From Sphingobacterium kitahiroshimense (GTDB taxonomy: Bacteria; Bacteroidota; Bacteroidia; Sphingobacteriales; Sphingobacteriaceae): a stretch of DNA of 64,000 bases. Both the position numbers and the translations under genes were made by a program. The stretch covers positions 1,240,001 through 1,304,000 of the forward strand of contig NZ_JAOQNK010000001.1 in assembly GCF_025961315.1 (NCBI RefSeq). The letters are read 5' to 3'. Positions 53,806-63,487 of this stretch are shown in pieces. Position 1 is the first letter of the stretch. Every line of letters starts with the position of its first letter. Under the pieces are notes generated by a model. It was given only the letters and a program-made list of their open reading frames with translations, searched no databases and was not told the DNA's origin.

Positions 53806-55056
53806 TCAGATTGCGGCTAAAAATGCTTCTTCCATAGCCTGAAATTTTGGGGCAACTAAATCCATATCCTTACTGATTTTTTGGCTTGTGATTTTGGCGT
53901 AAATCTGTGTGGTGGAAATATTTTTATGCCCCATCATTTTGCTAAGACTTTCAAGCGGTACGCCCTCGGTCAAAAACATTGTGGCGAATGTGTGACGGGC
54001 GGTGTGGAATGTAACTTTCTGTTCTGTAACAATACTCGCTTCCTCAATAAGTTTACCTATATGCGTGTTGCAAGTCGCATTGGATGGCATTGGGAATACA
54101 AAATCATTTCTTGTAACTCCACGATATTTCTCAATGATGCGTTTGGGGATTTCCAAAAGACGGACGTTGGAGGCAACATCTGATTTCTTCCTCCTGCTGA
54201 TTATCCATTGGTGTCCATCAAAGAAAGACTGGATATTGCTCCATTTCAGTTTCTTAATATCAATGTAAGAAAGCCCTGTAAAGCAACTGAAAATAAAAAG
54301 GTCTTTTACAAGTTCATATCGGGGCTTAGATGGTTTCAGGAGCATTAAAGTTTCCACATCCTCTTTTAAAAGGTAGCTGCGGTCGGTTTCTTCCATACTG
54401 ATTTCATAATCTTCAAAAGGATTATCCCGTATCAAGCCTTTCTTGATAGCCAATTCTGCCAAAGCAATAACTGGCATTGTGTAAACCCAAACCGTATTAT
54501 GGGTACATTCCTTATCAATGCGAAGAAAGAAATCAAACTCACGGATAAAATCAGAAGTGAGTTCTCGGAAAGCCATATCGTCACGATGGTAACGCTCCCT
54601 TATAAATTCGCTAAGGTGATTGTAAACAGTGTTGTACTTGCTATATGTGCTTTGAGAGCGTTTTCCCTTAGCGACCATTTTTTCAAAGTCTTCGTTTTGG
54701 TCTTTAAAGACTTTTAGTACGGCATCTTCCATTACACCAACACCTAAAAACGAGAGCTTTACTTTTTGGGCGGTTGCAAACCCCTCGTGCTTCAGCATAT
54801 CTTCGTAAATCTTGTCGATACGTCCACGTATGTTATCCAATTTTTGGTTAACGCTCAAAGCGGTGGCACTCTTTCCCTCAACTCTTCCGTATTTTAAATC
54901 CCAATTATTAGGATTGATTTCTAACTTTGTTCCGAAAGTTTTAGGTGTTCCATCAATGGTAATACGTGCCATAATTGGTGCATTACCGTTCTTTTTCAGT
55001 TCGTTCTTTTTCAGGTAGAAAAGCAGTTTGAACGTGGACTTTTTTGTCTGTTCCAT
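53806..55056 (-). CDS. int: Tyrosine recombinase (integrase), IntDOT-like group
   Basis: 416 residues: Arm-binding N-terminus, a core-binding SAM-like domain, and a C-terminal catalytic domain with HTARHTF (HxxR, near 351-357), GHKN (near 376-379) and Tyr in QIYAKI (near 386-391). The first catalytic Arg is replaced by Ser in TGLSYIDI, as described for IntDOT. It integrates and excises the element at att sites. The gene reads away from the element's right end; the att core should lie in the next 440 bp. First strong start is the ATG at 55056. Confidence 0.93.
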   Translation of the reverse strand: MEQTKKSTFKLLFYLKKNELKKNGNAPIMARITIDGTPKTFGTKLEINPNNWDLKYGRVEGKSATALSVNQKLDNIRGRIDKIYEDMLKHEGFATAQKVKLSFLGVGVMEDAVLKVFKDQNEDFEKMVAKGKRSQSTYSKYNTVYNHLSEFIRERYHRDDMAFRELTSDFIREFDFFLRIDKECTHNTVWVYTMPVIALAELAIKKGLIRDNPFEDYEISMEETDRSYLLKEDVETLMLLKPSKPRYELVKDLFIFSCFTGLSYIDIKKLKWSNIQSFFDGHQWIISRRKKSDVASNVRLLEIPKRIIEKYRGVTRNDFVFPMPSNATCNTHIGKLIEEASIVTEQKVTFHTARHTFATMFLTEGVPLESLSKMMGHKNISTTQIYAKITSQKISKDMDLVAPKFQAMEEAFLAAI

Positions 55057-55497
55057 AACTCAAATGTTTAATGTTTAAAATTAAATTACATTGAGTTACA
55101 AGGGAATATAAAAATGGGTGCAAAAGACTGAAATATAATCAGTTAAGCTATGTCATTACCGTTATCAATCGGTAACGAATTAGTAACCTAACCTTGTGTT
55201 TTCACGACCAAAACCTATCAGACACCGAGTTCCAAACTAAGACTACTGTTTTATAAAGCATTGTATAGCAACGGGTTTAATCGTTTTGCTTATTTTTGCT
55301 TTTTACTAATCTTTTTTTTATAAAAAAATGAACAAATAAGAAATCACGACTATTAACTGGCTTTTTGCAAAAGAGCCTATTGATTGCTAAAAAAATTTTC
55401 TGCTTTTATTCAATTTCGATATTGATAAGTAGCTTTCTGCTCCTAAATCGCTTGTACGCTGGAATGTTAGTCAATTATAAGTTTAACCCAAAAAACA
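55057..55497. other. Probable right end of the element (attachment region)
   Basis: 441 bp without a gene, upstream of int. Contains an inverted repeat TTACCG/CGGTAA (55156-55175), repeated GTAAC-type words nearby (arm-type site candidates), and an AT-rich tract before 55,330. No tRNA was seen. The core cannot be fixed because the other end of the element is outside the window. Confidence 0.5.
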
Positions 55498-56265
55498 ATG
55501 TTTATAAAAAAGATTTCAATTATTATAAAAACAAAAGTAAATAAAGACAAAATTTACGATGAGTTCAATTTACTCTTATCCTTTTATAGAGGAAATGGTC
55601 AAACGCAAGGAAAAATTGAAAGTCAGTACATCAAAAAAAATAAAATAGTAAGTCTTCCATATACACTTGAAAAAAATTCCCTTAGTAAAAAGTATAATAA
55701 CAAATATGTCAAAGGCCAAATAGATAAAATTGAAAAACTTAGTGGATCGAGAATTTCAATTAAGAATTTAGGTAAAACAAGTATAGAGTATAAGAAACCT
55801 TGTATATGTTGTAAATCTGAATTTTACATTCTTATCACAAACTACATTTCGATTGACTCTCCATTAACGTGTGGTACATGTAACAAATCTGTCCCACTTT
55901 ATAAGCTACCAAAATTTTACGACTTTGGTTATATGCCAATTTTAAGTTGGGAAACAAACTATCAAGCTTGTGATAGCTTACAAATGAATTGTGAGGTCGG
56001 AGAACGTTGGTCTTTAAATCAGATGCAAGAAACAAAATCACCATTATCAAAGCAAGGTTTGGATATATGTAAACAAATTGAAGAACAAACGACAATTCCA
56101 ACATTTTATTATTTATACAATTACAGGAAAAATAGTGGAGATGATAAAAATAGACTCTGCCCAAATTGTAAGAAAAAATGGACCTTAAAAACACAATTAC
56201 ATAATCTTTATGATTTCAAATGTGATAATTGTAGAATCATATCAACAATATCTACAAATACATAA
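55498..56265 (+). CDS. DUF2310 zinc-ribbon protein
   Basis: 255 residues matching DUF2310: a strand-rich N-terminal half (ISIIIKTKVNKDKIYDEF) and two zinc ribbons with CICCKSEF...CGTCNK (about 101-130) and LCPNCKKKW...CDNC (about 220-246). Possibly RNA- or DNA-binding; function not known. Start ATG at 55498. First gene beyond the integrase, so it belongs to the host side. Confidence 0.82.
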   Translation: MFIKKISIIIKTKVNKDKIYDEFNLLLSFYRGNGQTQGKIESQYIKKNKIVSLPYTLEKNSLSKKYNNKYVKGQIDKIEKLSGSRISIKNLGKTSIEYKKPCICCKSEFYILITNYISIDSPLTCGTCNKSVPLYKLPKFYDFGYMPILSWETNYQACDSLQMNCEVGERWSLNQMQETKSPLSKQGLDICKQIEEQTTIPTFYYLYNYRKNSGDDKNRLCPNCKKKWTLKTQLHNLYDFKCDNCRIISTISTNT

Positions 56266-56459
56266 ATGACCCTAGACATCCTCTTTATAATATGTAAATC
56301 ACTGGAGTGTTTAAAATACAGCAAGACAAGAGACATAAGTTAACTTTAAAATTTATGATGACTCTCTAGGTATATTGAAAATTTATGTAAATTTAAGCAT
56401 TCAGTGTTTTAAACTGATAAGATCTAAAGAATAAAGCTTATTTTAACTATAAAAACTCC

Positions 56460-57380
56460 GTGACAAATATCATTTCAAAATTAATTCAATCAAAAATAGC
56501 TTCAGGTATTTTGTTAGCAAATTTATTTGCCATGACAGTTATCGGACTACAAAGCGCTTTTGGTCATGAAGATGCAGGAATACTTATCTTTTCGGAATTT
56601 GTAATCATACCGATGCTAATGGGCATAATCTCAACCTGGTATTGGAAAAATCTGAATTTAAAGGGCAAACAGATAACAGGATATTCTATAATAAATGGCA
56701 TAATTGCTATCGCTTTAAGTTATCTTTTTTTAAATGAAGGAGTAATCTGCTTACTAATAGTATCTCCACTGATCTTTGGGTTTATCATTTCAGGGGCCTT
56801 CATAGGCAGAGCAATATTTAAAAGAAACAATCAAAAACTGAATGTGAGTCTAATAAGTATCTTAATTCTCATTTTTATTGTAGATTCTATTTCTGACCAC
56901 GATCATGAAAATATGGTTTCAGATAAAATCGTAATCAATGCGACCCCGGAAGAAATTTGGCAACACGTAGTTGCATTTGATAAGATTGAAAACAAAGAAA
57001 ATTATTGGCTTTTTAAAATCGGTATGCCTAGTCCTATGGCGACTACAGTAAGTGACAGGAAGCTTGGTGCAAATCGTAAATGTATTTTTAGCAACGGCTA
57101 CATCTTTGATGAAACTATTGTTGAATTTGATATCAATAAAAACTTGACATTTGACATTATTGATCAACCTAAAGATCCTGAGATTATGGGACATATTGAT
57201 ATCACAAAAGGTCAATTTTTATTACACGATAATGGTGACGGCACCACAACATTAACAGGAAACAGCTGGTATAAACTCCACGTGTTTCCTACTTGGTATT
57301 ATGATTTATGGGCTGAAAGTATTACAAGAAATGTTCATTTTAGGGTAATGGAGCATGTTAAAGTTTTAAGTGAATCATAA
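56460..57380 (+). CDS. Membrane protein with C-terminal SRPBCC domain
   Basis: 306 residues from a GTG at 56460. Four N-terminal hydrophobic segments (about 15-35, 42-60, 75-100, 100-115) and a further helix near 133-145 precede a periplasmic or cytoplasmic SRPBCC/polyketide-cyclase-like fold (KIVINATPEEIWQHVVAFDKI). Such domains bind hydrophobic ligands. Four bp before the next gene, suggesting an operon. Confidence 0.72.
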   Translation: MTNIISKLIQSKIASGILLANLFAMTVIGLQSAFGHEDAGILIFSEFVIIPMLMGIISTWYWKNLNLKGKQITGYSIINGIIAIALSYLFLNEGVICLLIVSPLIFGFIISGAFIGRAIFKRNNQKLNVSLISILILIFIVDSISDHDHENMVSDKIVINATPEEIWQHVVAFDKIENKENYWLFKIGMPSPMATTVSDRKLGANRKCIFSNGYIFDETIVEFDINKNLTFDIIDQPKDPEIMGHIDITKGQFLLHDNGDGTTTLTGNSWYKLHVFPTWYYDLWAESITRNVHFRVMEHVKVLSES

Positions 57381-57383
57381 CTT

Positions 57384-57815
57384 ATGTTTTCATTTGTCGT
57401 GAAATACTTGGGCTTTTTGAAGGCTATCCCTCTGATAGCAATTTTATATGATAGCCTCATTAGACTTTGGTTCTTTGCTACACAACCGCAAATGTTGGAC
57501 TGGCTTGATGATATCGAAGAAACGATTTCAAAATATCCGAACACCAGTATTACTGTTCATAAATATGGTGGAACTCAGTTTAATTACTTGGATAAAGAAT
57601 TTGGGCATTTGCATAGTAATGGATTATTAGACATCCGCTTAAATAAAACTATTAAACAACAGCTGCTCAAGGATGGTAAAATACAAAATCATCATGTTTT
57701 TAAAAATTCAGGCTGGATCAGTTTTTACATTACAAATGAACAGGACTGTAAGTACGCAATGGGATTGCTTTTATTGGCTTATGAAAAAAAAGCCTCAATA
57801 TTTAAATCTACATAA
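57384..57815 (+). CDS. Luciferase-fold DUF5519 protein
   Basis: 143 residues with the core HKYGGTQFNYLDKEFGHLHSNGLLDI typical of luciferase-family DUF5519 proteins, with conserved His in GHLHSNG, and HHVFKNSGWISFYI. The first 25 residues form a hydrophobic helix that may anchor it to the membrane. Function unknown. Follows the SRPBCC gene by 3 bp. Confidence 0.72.
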   Translation: MFSFVVKYLGFLKAIPLIAILYDSLIRLWFFATQPQMLDWLDDIEETISKYPNTSITVHKYGGTQFNYLDKEFGHLHSNGLLDIRLNKTIKQQLLKDGKIQNHHVFKNSGWISFYITNEQDCKYAMGLLLLAYEKKASIFKST

Positions 57816-57851
57816 TATTAAAACCAAAAGAATATCCACTAAAATATTCGA

Positions 57852-58010
57852 TTAACCAAAATGCTTAAAGCTTTTATAAATTATTGTTAAAATACCAGAT
57901 GCCACAAAAAATAGCCAATATTTCCTCATTTCACTGTAGCCATCTTGAGATGAATACTTTAACATAAATCCAAGACCGATAGAAAGAAAGGATGCGATTA
58001 AACCTAACAT
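57852..58010 (-). CDS. 52-residue two-helix membrane protein
   Basis: A short frame from the ATG at 58010 to the stop at 57852. It encodes two hydrophobic helices (MLGLIASFLSIGLGFML and WLFFVASGILTIIY) with charged residues between (KYSSQDGYSEMRK) and a Lys-rich C-terminus. Composition is that of a real small membrane protein; unknown family. Confidence 0.5.
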   Translation of the reverse strand: MLGLIASFLSIGLGFMLKYSSQDGYSEMRKYWLFFVASGILTIIYKSFKHFG

Positions 58011-58156
58011 AGAAATACTGTTTAAATTTACTGATCAGTAAAAATATACTTATTTCTTTATATGTAGAATATTTATCAACTCGAATCAATGGCGATAAAA
58101 AAGAAAAACCACATCTCGCGAGGTGGCTTTAACTAAACATATGATTAAACCTTAAA

Positions 58157-58570
58157 TTAATTATACGAGTTGATCGATTGGGATATTTTCCAGTTACCAC
58201 CGTCATTGATTAAAGTCACGAGATCGGTTTTGGTAAAGCCTTCAAACTGCATCGTTACTTTTGCTACCATATAATCAGCAGACTCCTGTATGATGGTGGT
58301 ACTAGTTTTACAGTTTAGCTGCTCTCCTTTTTGCTTTTTCAAAAAGCTGATAACTTCTGAACGGCTATTAGTTCTATCTTCTGATGCTTGTACTTTCTGG
58401 CTGAAGTCTGATGTAAACAACTGCTCCACTCCTGCCGATTGTCCTTCTGTCATAACCGCAACGTAATGATCAATGGCTAGATCTGCAGTAGATAAATTGA
58501 CCACTGCTTTTTTAGGGTTTGCTACCTCTGGTTTGCCTGCTGCCATTGTGAATGTTGATACTGCGATCAA
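58157..58570 (-). pseudogene. NTF2-like exported protein whose signal peptide start codon appears lost
   Basis: Mature part is intact: AAGKPEVANPKKAVVNLSTADLAIDHY and the NTF2-like domain (ESADYMVAKVTMQFEGFTKTDLVTLINDGGNWKISQ). The frame continues upstream through an Ala-rich signal core (KTLAKTFTAAALIAVSTFTMAAG) but meets a TAA where MKK is expected: one G would turn AT(G)AAAAAACT into a start. A TTG at 58570 could serve only with a truncated signal. Deletion of one base in this genome or an error in the sequence are both possible. Confidence 0.6.
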
Positions 58571-59462
58571 AGCTGCTGCTGTGAATGTTTTTGCTAAAGT
58601 TTTTTATCTAAAAATCTGTTATTTAAAGGTGATAAGGCTATCATGAGTATAAATTCTACAACTAATTACCAATGTACTCATGATGGTTCATAATGTCTTT
58701 ATTTTATAGTTTGTTAGTTCTTATTTGTTGATTCAAAAGTAGAGCGTAAATCGTCCCTACCCTATGGCAATTAGACTAAAACAACTAAAAACTCGGTGAA
58801 CTGTAGAAATGAATAGGTGAAATTATTTTAAACTTTTTTGAACTATTCTATTCGACAGGTGTTCTTATAATACAAAACGATAACAAACATACTTTCAGCA
58901 TGAAAGTGGATAACGATAAATGACGTAGTACAGTAAATAAATCCAATTGCTTGAAAACAATTTGGATGATGAAACAAAAAAGAGGAAACGATAAGAAACA
59001 TAAAAATTACTGTGCAGTTAAACGCCAAGATAAAGGGTCTAATGAGAATTAGGCCCTTTTGATGTATATGGATTCTCAAGAATTCGCAATCATTTTACAT
59101 GATAGATATCTGATTTTTATCTGTATCTTAATTCGGTTAACCTATAGACTTATAATGACTAAATCTATGTCTTCAAACTTTATCAAATATAGCTTATCTA
59201 GGTACTTTATAATTGTTTCATTCTTAGTATTCAGTTTTAGCGCTAAAAATCAGTAAGAAGAAACAGTTCAATTTTACCCACTCGAAAGTTTTATACCGAC
59301 TCCTCGAATTGCTATATAATTTGCATGAAGAACTTTTGAAAGAATCATGATAGAATTTAGTGCAATTAAAGTCAATAATTTATAAGACATAAATTCTGTA
59401 GATAAAATTTACAGTATATACTCTTTGAAACAAAAATTTGAAAATAAAACAAAGAAATTAAC
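58571..59462. other. AT-rich non-coding stretch
   Basis: About 890 bp with no supported gene. The first bases encode the lost signal start of the preceding gene. Near 58787-58822 lies the source of a repeated segment that recurs at 60364-60395. A few frames (58843-59079, 59059-59256) look spurious. Confidence 0.5.
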
Positions 59463-60194
59463 ATGAGACTGATCTTCCTTTTTTTCTTTTCAATAGGACT
59501 TGCTTATGGTCAGTCAGGCCAAGAGCTGGCTGTAGGCTATGCAGATCGCTATGACAGCCTTCCAGAAATACATATTGAGATTGCAGAGAAACAACTTTAT
59601 GAAAGGACTGCTCCGGCACCGAAAATGATATTTTCCCACTTTGCCATAAAGAACAACACACTGATAGTACATACAGGAAAAGGTATCATTAAACTCAAAA
59701 AATATGACGATTCGCCCAGACAAGACGACGATTTTCGCGGCTGGCAGTATATGGGATATTTCCCGCGCTTGCAGATGCATGCTTTAGTAAACCATAGTGT
59801 TTCTGAACATCTCGGATTCAGCGACATGGTATTGCTGGACAGCGCTACTTCCGATCAGTATGGGATTGTCTCTATCGGAGATGCTGCCGTATCGCTCCCC
59901 ATCCATTCTCCCGACGGACGCTTTCTTGCCTACTACTACAACCATGTATATGAACGCAATAGTTGCTTTATAGGACTTCTAGAAATACGCGATGGCATGA
60001 TCAGCTCTCATGCCCGAATTTCAGAAATGGCAAGCTTTCAGACCAAGAATTGGGCAGTGGAAGATATCAAATGGGTCGACAATACGTCCTTTATCATGAA
60101 AACTTATGTCCTAAAGGGACGAGGAGTACTGGAGGAAAGGCAGTATACGTATTACTTAGCTAGGCTGGATAGTGCGATTAAGAAAACTGAATAA
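59463..60194 (+). CDS. Exported protein of unknown function
   Basis: 243 residues. Signal peptide MRLIFLFFFSIGLAYGQ (cleavage after AYG), then a beta-rich region with WQYMGYFPRLQMHALVNHSVSE and SLPIHSPDGRFLAYYYNHVYERNSC, reminiscent of WD-like or six-bladed propeller strands. No known family assigned. Confidence 0.7.
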   Translation: MRLIFLFFFSIGLAYGQSGQELAVGYADRYDSLPEIHIEIAEKQLYERTAPAPKMIFSHFAIKNNTLIVHTGKGIIKLKKYDDSPRQDDDFRGWQYMGYFPRLQMHALVNHSVSEHLGFSDMVLLDSATSDQYGIVSIGDAAVSLPIHSPDGRFLAYYYNHVYERNSCFIGLLEIRDGMISSHARISEMASFQTKNWAVEDIKWVDNTSFIMKTYVLKGRGVLEERQYTYYLARLDSAIKKTE

Positions 60195-60279
60195 TTTGAT
60201 AATTAAAAATAAGGATGTGAAACCATCAAATATCTTGGCTGGAACATCAGATTTATTTCTGATGCAGGAGTAATAGTCT

Positions 60280-60395
60280 AACTGCATGTTATTTTGGCGA
60301 TCATATAGTCACCAGACTCCTGTACAATTTTGGGCTAGTTTTATAGTTTAGAATAAACCAGCAAAAAACTTGGTGAACGGTCGAAATGACTAGGT
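60280..60395 (-). pseudogene. Degraded duplicate of the NTF2-like gene
   Basis: 60280-60350 is a diverged copy of 58245-58318 (minus strand; IVQESGDYMIAKIT against IIQESADYMVAKVT), and 60364-60395 a copy of 58787-58822, with the intervening ~460 bp lost. An ancient tandem duplication with internal deletion. Confidence 0.7.
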
Positions 60396-60470
60396 TAAGT
60401 TGTGAGGACCGATTCAAAATGTTAAATTCACCATACAATATATTTAACAGAGCTAATGTAACTGCAAATA

Positions 60471-61238
60471 ATGATCGAAAAAAGCGAACATAACTGTATT
60501 AATACTGATGATTTACTCGAAAAGACTAAAATAAACATAGACAAATTTGGTCTTCAGGTTATTACAGTCGCTGCGACAAACTATCTGCCATCTTTTACTT
60601 ATAGCATTGGTCTAACGCAGAGATACCATCATCCTGAAATAATCTGCTTTGGTCTACCGACCGATTTGGCACACGAAATCACCAATGTTGTTGCGGACCT
60701 AATCAAAGATGGTGAGGTGTTTACACCCGGAGAAATTTACTGCAACATCTTCTATGAAAGCAAGGCTATGTTTATAGCGGTAGATAAAAGAAACATCGAT
60801 GATTATTTTGGTACCGGGATAAACTATTATCAAGACAAACAATTTGATGCGCTTCAATTAATCTGGACGGACAGTAACGACAGATTTCCATGGGAGGAAA
60901 ATTTTGAAGAAAAATATGTTTACATACAACCTTTGCTTGATAGAAATGCTGAATTTAAGTTTTATGAGCCTAAGAATTTAACAACTTTTACGACGCGACA
61001 ATGGCTTGAAGAAAAAGAACCTATATTGCATGTCGTGCATGATCATGATGGTGACTGGCAATTTCTGACAGGAGATCAAATGCCAGAAGATATTAAGATA
61101 GTTGCACTTGAAGAATTAACTAAGAAAGACATTACATTGAACGAAATATTTGACCTAGAATATGGCGAAAAAGCAGAACGCGATACCATAGGTGGAAAAT
61201 GGACACGAAATAGAATTGAAGATGATGAAGAAGAGTAA
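60471..61238 (+). CDS. DUF4262 protein
   Basis: 255 residues matching DUF4262: LQVITVAATNYLPSFTYSIGLTQRYHHPEIICFG near the N-terminus and YYQDKQFDALQLIWTDSNDRFPWEENFE. Associated with mobile and defence loci in some genomes; function not known. Acidic C-terminus (EDDEEE). Confidence 0.85.
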   Translation: MIEKSEHNCINTDDLLEKTKINIDKFGLQVITVAATNYLPSFTYSIGLTQRYHHPEIICFGLPTDLAHEITNVVADLIKDGEVFTPGEIYCNIFYESKAMFIAVDKRNIDDYFGTGINYYQDKQFDALQLIWTDSNDRFPWEENFEEKYVYIQPLLDRNAEFKFYEPKNLTTFTTRQWLEEKEPILHVVHDHDGDWQFLTGDQMPEDIKIVALEELTKKDITLNEIFDLEYGEKAERDTIGGKWTRNRIEDDEEE

Positions 61239-61367
61239 TCAATAGATTATCTGTCCTTAAGTCATTATGTGTATCAAATGAATTAAAAAGAAGGAATATT
61301 GATCAATCTAGGTGATGTTAGAAGCATTTGTAAAGTTTTCGGAGACCAAAACAACAATAAGACAAGT

Positions 61368-62048
61368 ATGAAAAAAGGGATAATTTTACTAGGGTTTTGT
61401 GGACTGATTGTCGTTGGTGGTCTCCACGCCAAAAGAAAATTTTACGACCCAAACCATCGACTGGATAAGGTAAAAACAGAGGTGAAAAAACTTGCGAACA
61501 AAAGCGAAATTAAAAATGGCGACTTAATTTTTCAAACTTCACTTTCAGGACAAAGTAAAGCAATCGAACTTGCAACAAAATCTAAATATTCGCATTGCGG
61601 TATCATTTACAGCGACAATGGACAACATTACGTTTTTGAAGCAGTGCAGCCCATTAAGTTAACACCACTTGACAAATGGATCGCACGGGGCAAAGACGGA
61701 CATTATGTAATTAAGCGACTAAAAAACGCTAATCAAATTTTGACAACTGAAACGATCCAAAAAATGAGACAAGAAGGCGACAAGTTTAAAGGTAAAAATT
61801 ATGACCTAACTTTTGAATGGAGTGATGACAAAATTTATTGTTCTGAACTAATCTGGAAAATCTACAAACGTGCGACAGGGCTTGAAATTGGCAAACTTGA
61901 AAAACTAAGCGACTTTGACTTAACAGACGAAGTTGTTAAACAAAAAATGAAAGAGCGTTATGGCCACAAAATACCGCTTAACGAAGTTGTAATTTCACCA
62001 AAGGCAGTTTTTAACAGCGAACTATTAGAAACAATAAATGTAAATTAA
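61368..62048 (+). CDS. YiiX/YebB-like N1pC/P60-type hydrolase
   Basis: Start at the ATG at 61368 (MKKGIILLGFCGLIVVGG), giving a membrane or signal segment; an upstream TTG at 61299 is unlikely. 226 residues. Permuted papain-like layout: SKYSHCGIIYSD (His) and KIYCSELIWK (Cys) are the catalytic candidates, as in YiiX proteins. Possible thioesterase or peptidase at the cell envelope. Confidence 0.82.
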   Translation: MKKGIILLGFCGLIVVGGLHAKRKFYDPNHRLDKVKTEVKKLANKSEIKNGDLIFQTSLSGQSKAIELATKSKYSHCGIIYSDNGQHYVFEAVQPIKLTPLDKWIARGKDGHYVIKRLKNANQILTTETIQKMRQEGDKFKGKNYDLTFEWSDDKIYCSELIWKIYKRATGLEIGKLEKLSDFDLTDEVVKQKMKERYGHKIPLNEVVISPKAVFNSELLETINVN

Positions 62049-62488
62049 TAAATAGCCATTATACCTGTCTGGCATTATATCATCAAGATTGCCTTGACTT
62101 TATTATTTTTACGTAACTAATCAAGAGAAAATACCTAAAACGTATCGCGGAAAGATCACAACAGTAAAATCCTATAATTCAGAACGCTAAAAATAATAAT
62201 GAACATCCCACTCATCACATAATAGTTAGTAATCCTATAATCTACCGAAATACTTGGAGCTTCAACCTGGTATTTCATTCTCCTATCTTTAATAATGTTT
62301 ATTAAAAAAAAGGAAATTGGAAAACACTAGAAAAATAAAAAGCTAATAAGCGTAGAAATGATAATTTGAAATGAATATAAAATAATAGGTATATTGTTTA
62401 TATTAAAATTCACTTTAACAAAAGTGTCATATCAGAAATAATTCAGACAATCCTATTATGCTTTGTATCTACAAAAAATAGAAACTAA
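62049..62488. other. AT-rich stretch with no visible feature
   Basis: 440 bp. No gene, RNA or clear hairpin seen. Very AT-rich, ending at the lipase start. Confidence 0.5.
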
Positions 62489-63263
62489 ATGTTAAAATAT
62501 CCACTTATACTGATACACGGAACTGGAGCAAAAGACAACACTTTGTTCTGGGGAAGAATTCCAAAATTGTTAAAGGAGTTAGGAATTAATGTATTTTATG
62601 GGTATACAGATGCTTGGGGCTCAATTGAAGATAATGCAAAGTTACTTCAATTAAGAATAGAAGATATAATCCATAAGACCGGTGCAGAAAAAATTAATTT
62701 AATAGCGCATTCAAAAGGTGGCATTGACGCGCGCTTCCTGATTTCGACTTTGCAATATGGTCGAAAAATAGCTTCCTTAACAACAATATCAACGCCTCAT
62801 CATGGTACTTTAATTGCAGATTATTTTTTAAATAACAGAACCTTCCAAAGTTCACTTGCGAAACGTACTCCCTGTTTTGGTCAAAATATTCGGTGACAAT
62901 AACCCAAATATTTATAATGTAATAAATGAGCTAAGCATAAATTATATGGAAAGTTTTAATCAAAATAACTTAAATGATCCATTGGTATATTACAATAGTT
63001 ATGCATCTGCTATGGCTTCTAAAAAAGATGACTTCCTATACTCTTGGACATATCAGTATTTAATGAAGAACGCCGGAGAAAATGATGGACTTGTACCTGT
63101 GAAATCGGCAGTTTGGGGTGATAAATTTCAATTATTCACGGATAGTAGTCGTGGTATTTCACATGGTGAAATAACTGACATAAAACGGAGGAAAATTGGA
63201 GCATTTGACATTCCCGAGATTTACCGTAAAATAACCCATGATCTTTCTAAAAATGGTTTTTAA
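62489..63263 (+). pseudogene. Lipase/esterase broken by a frameshift
   Basis: Frame 1 (62489-62896) gives the alpha/beta-hydrolase start: LILIHGTGAKDN (oxyanion HG), then LIAHSKGGID (nucleophile Ser, GxSxG-like) and STPHHGTLIADYF. Frame 2 (from about 62856 to 63263) continues the same protein: VLPVLVKIFGDNNPNIYNVINELS, then NDGLVPVKSAVWGDK and a His in GISHGEI (catalytic His). The switch of +1 falls near 62850-62860. Joined, the protein would be about 257 residues of the triacylglycerol-lipase-like family. Confidence 0.78.
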
Positions 63264-63487
63264 TGGTATACTTCTGAAAAACATCATGTTTCTTAACTAG
63301 ATAGTGAAATCAAAATTATTTAATAAAATGCCTAACAATGGTGAATAAACATGGTTTGCTACTTTTTCAATATCTTCAAATAAAAGATTAACAAAAAGTT
63401 GTTTTTCAACAAGGAAATACCTTCAGAACGTCTGCTGGTTTTGATTCTATTATCAATCTCACAATAAATCTGATACCCAATTTCAAA

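Noticed and set aside
58843..59256. Frames of 65-78 codons in the 58.6-59.4 kb gap
   Set aside because: AT-rich, hydrophobic by composition only, no start context; likely chance.
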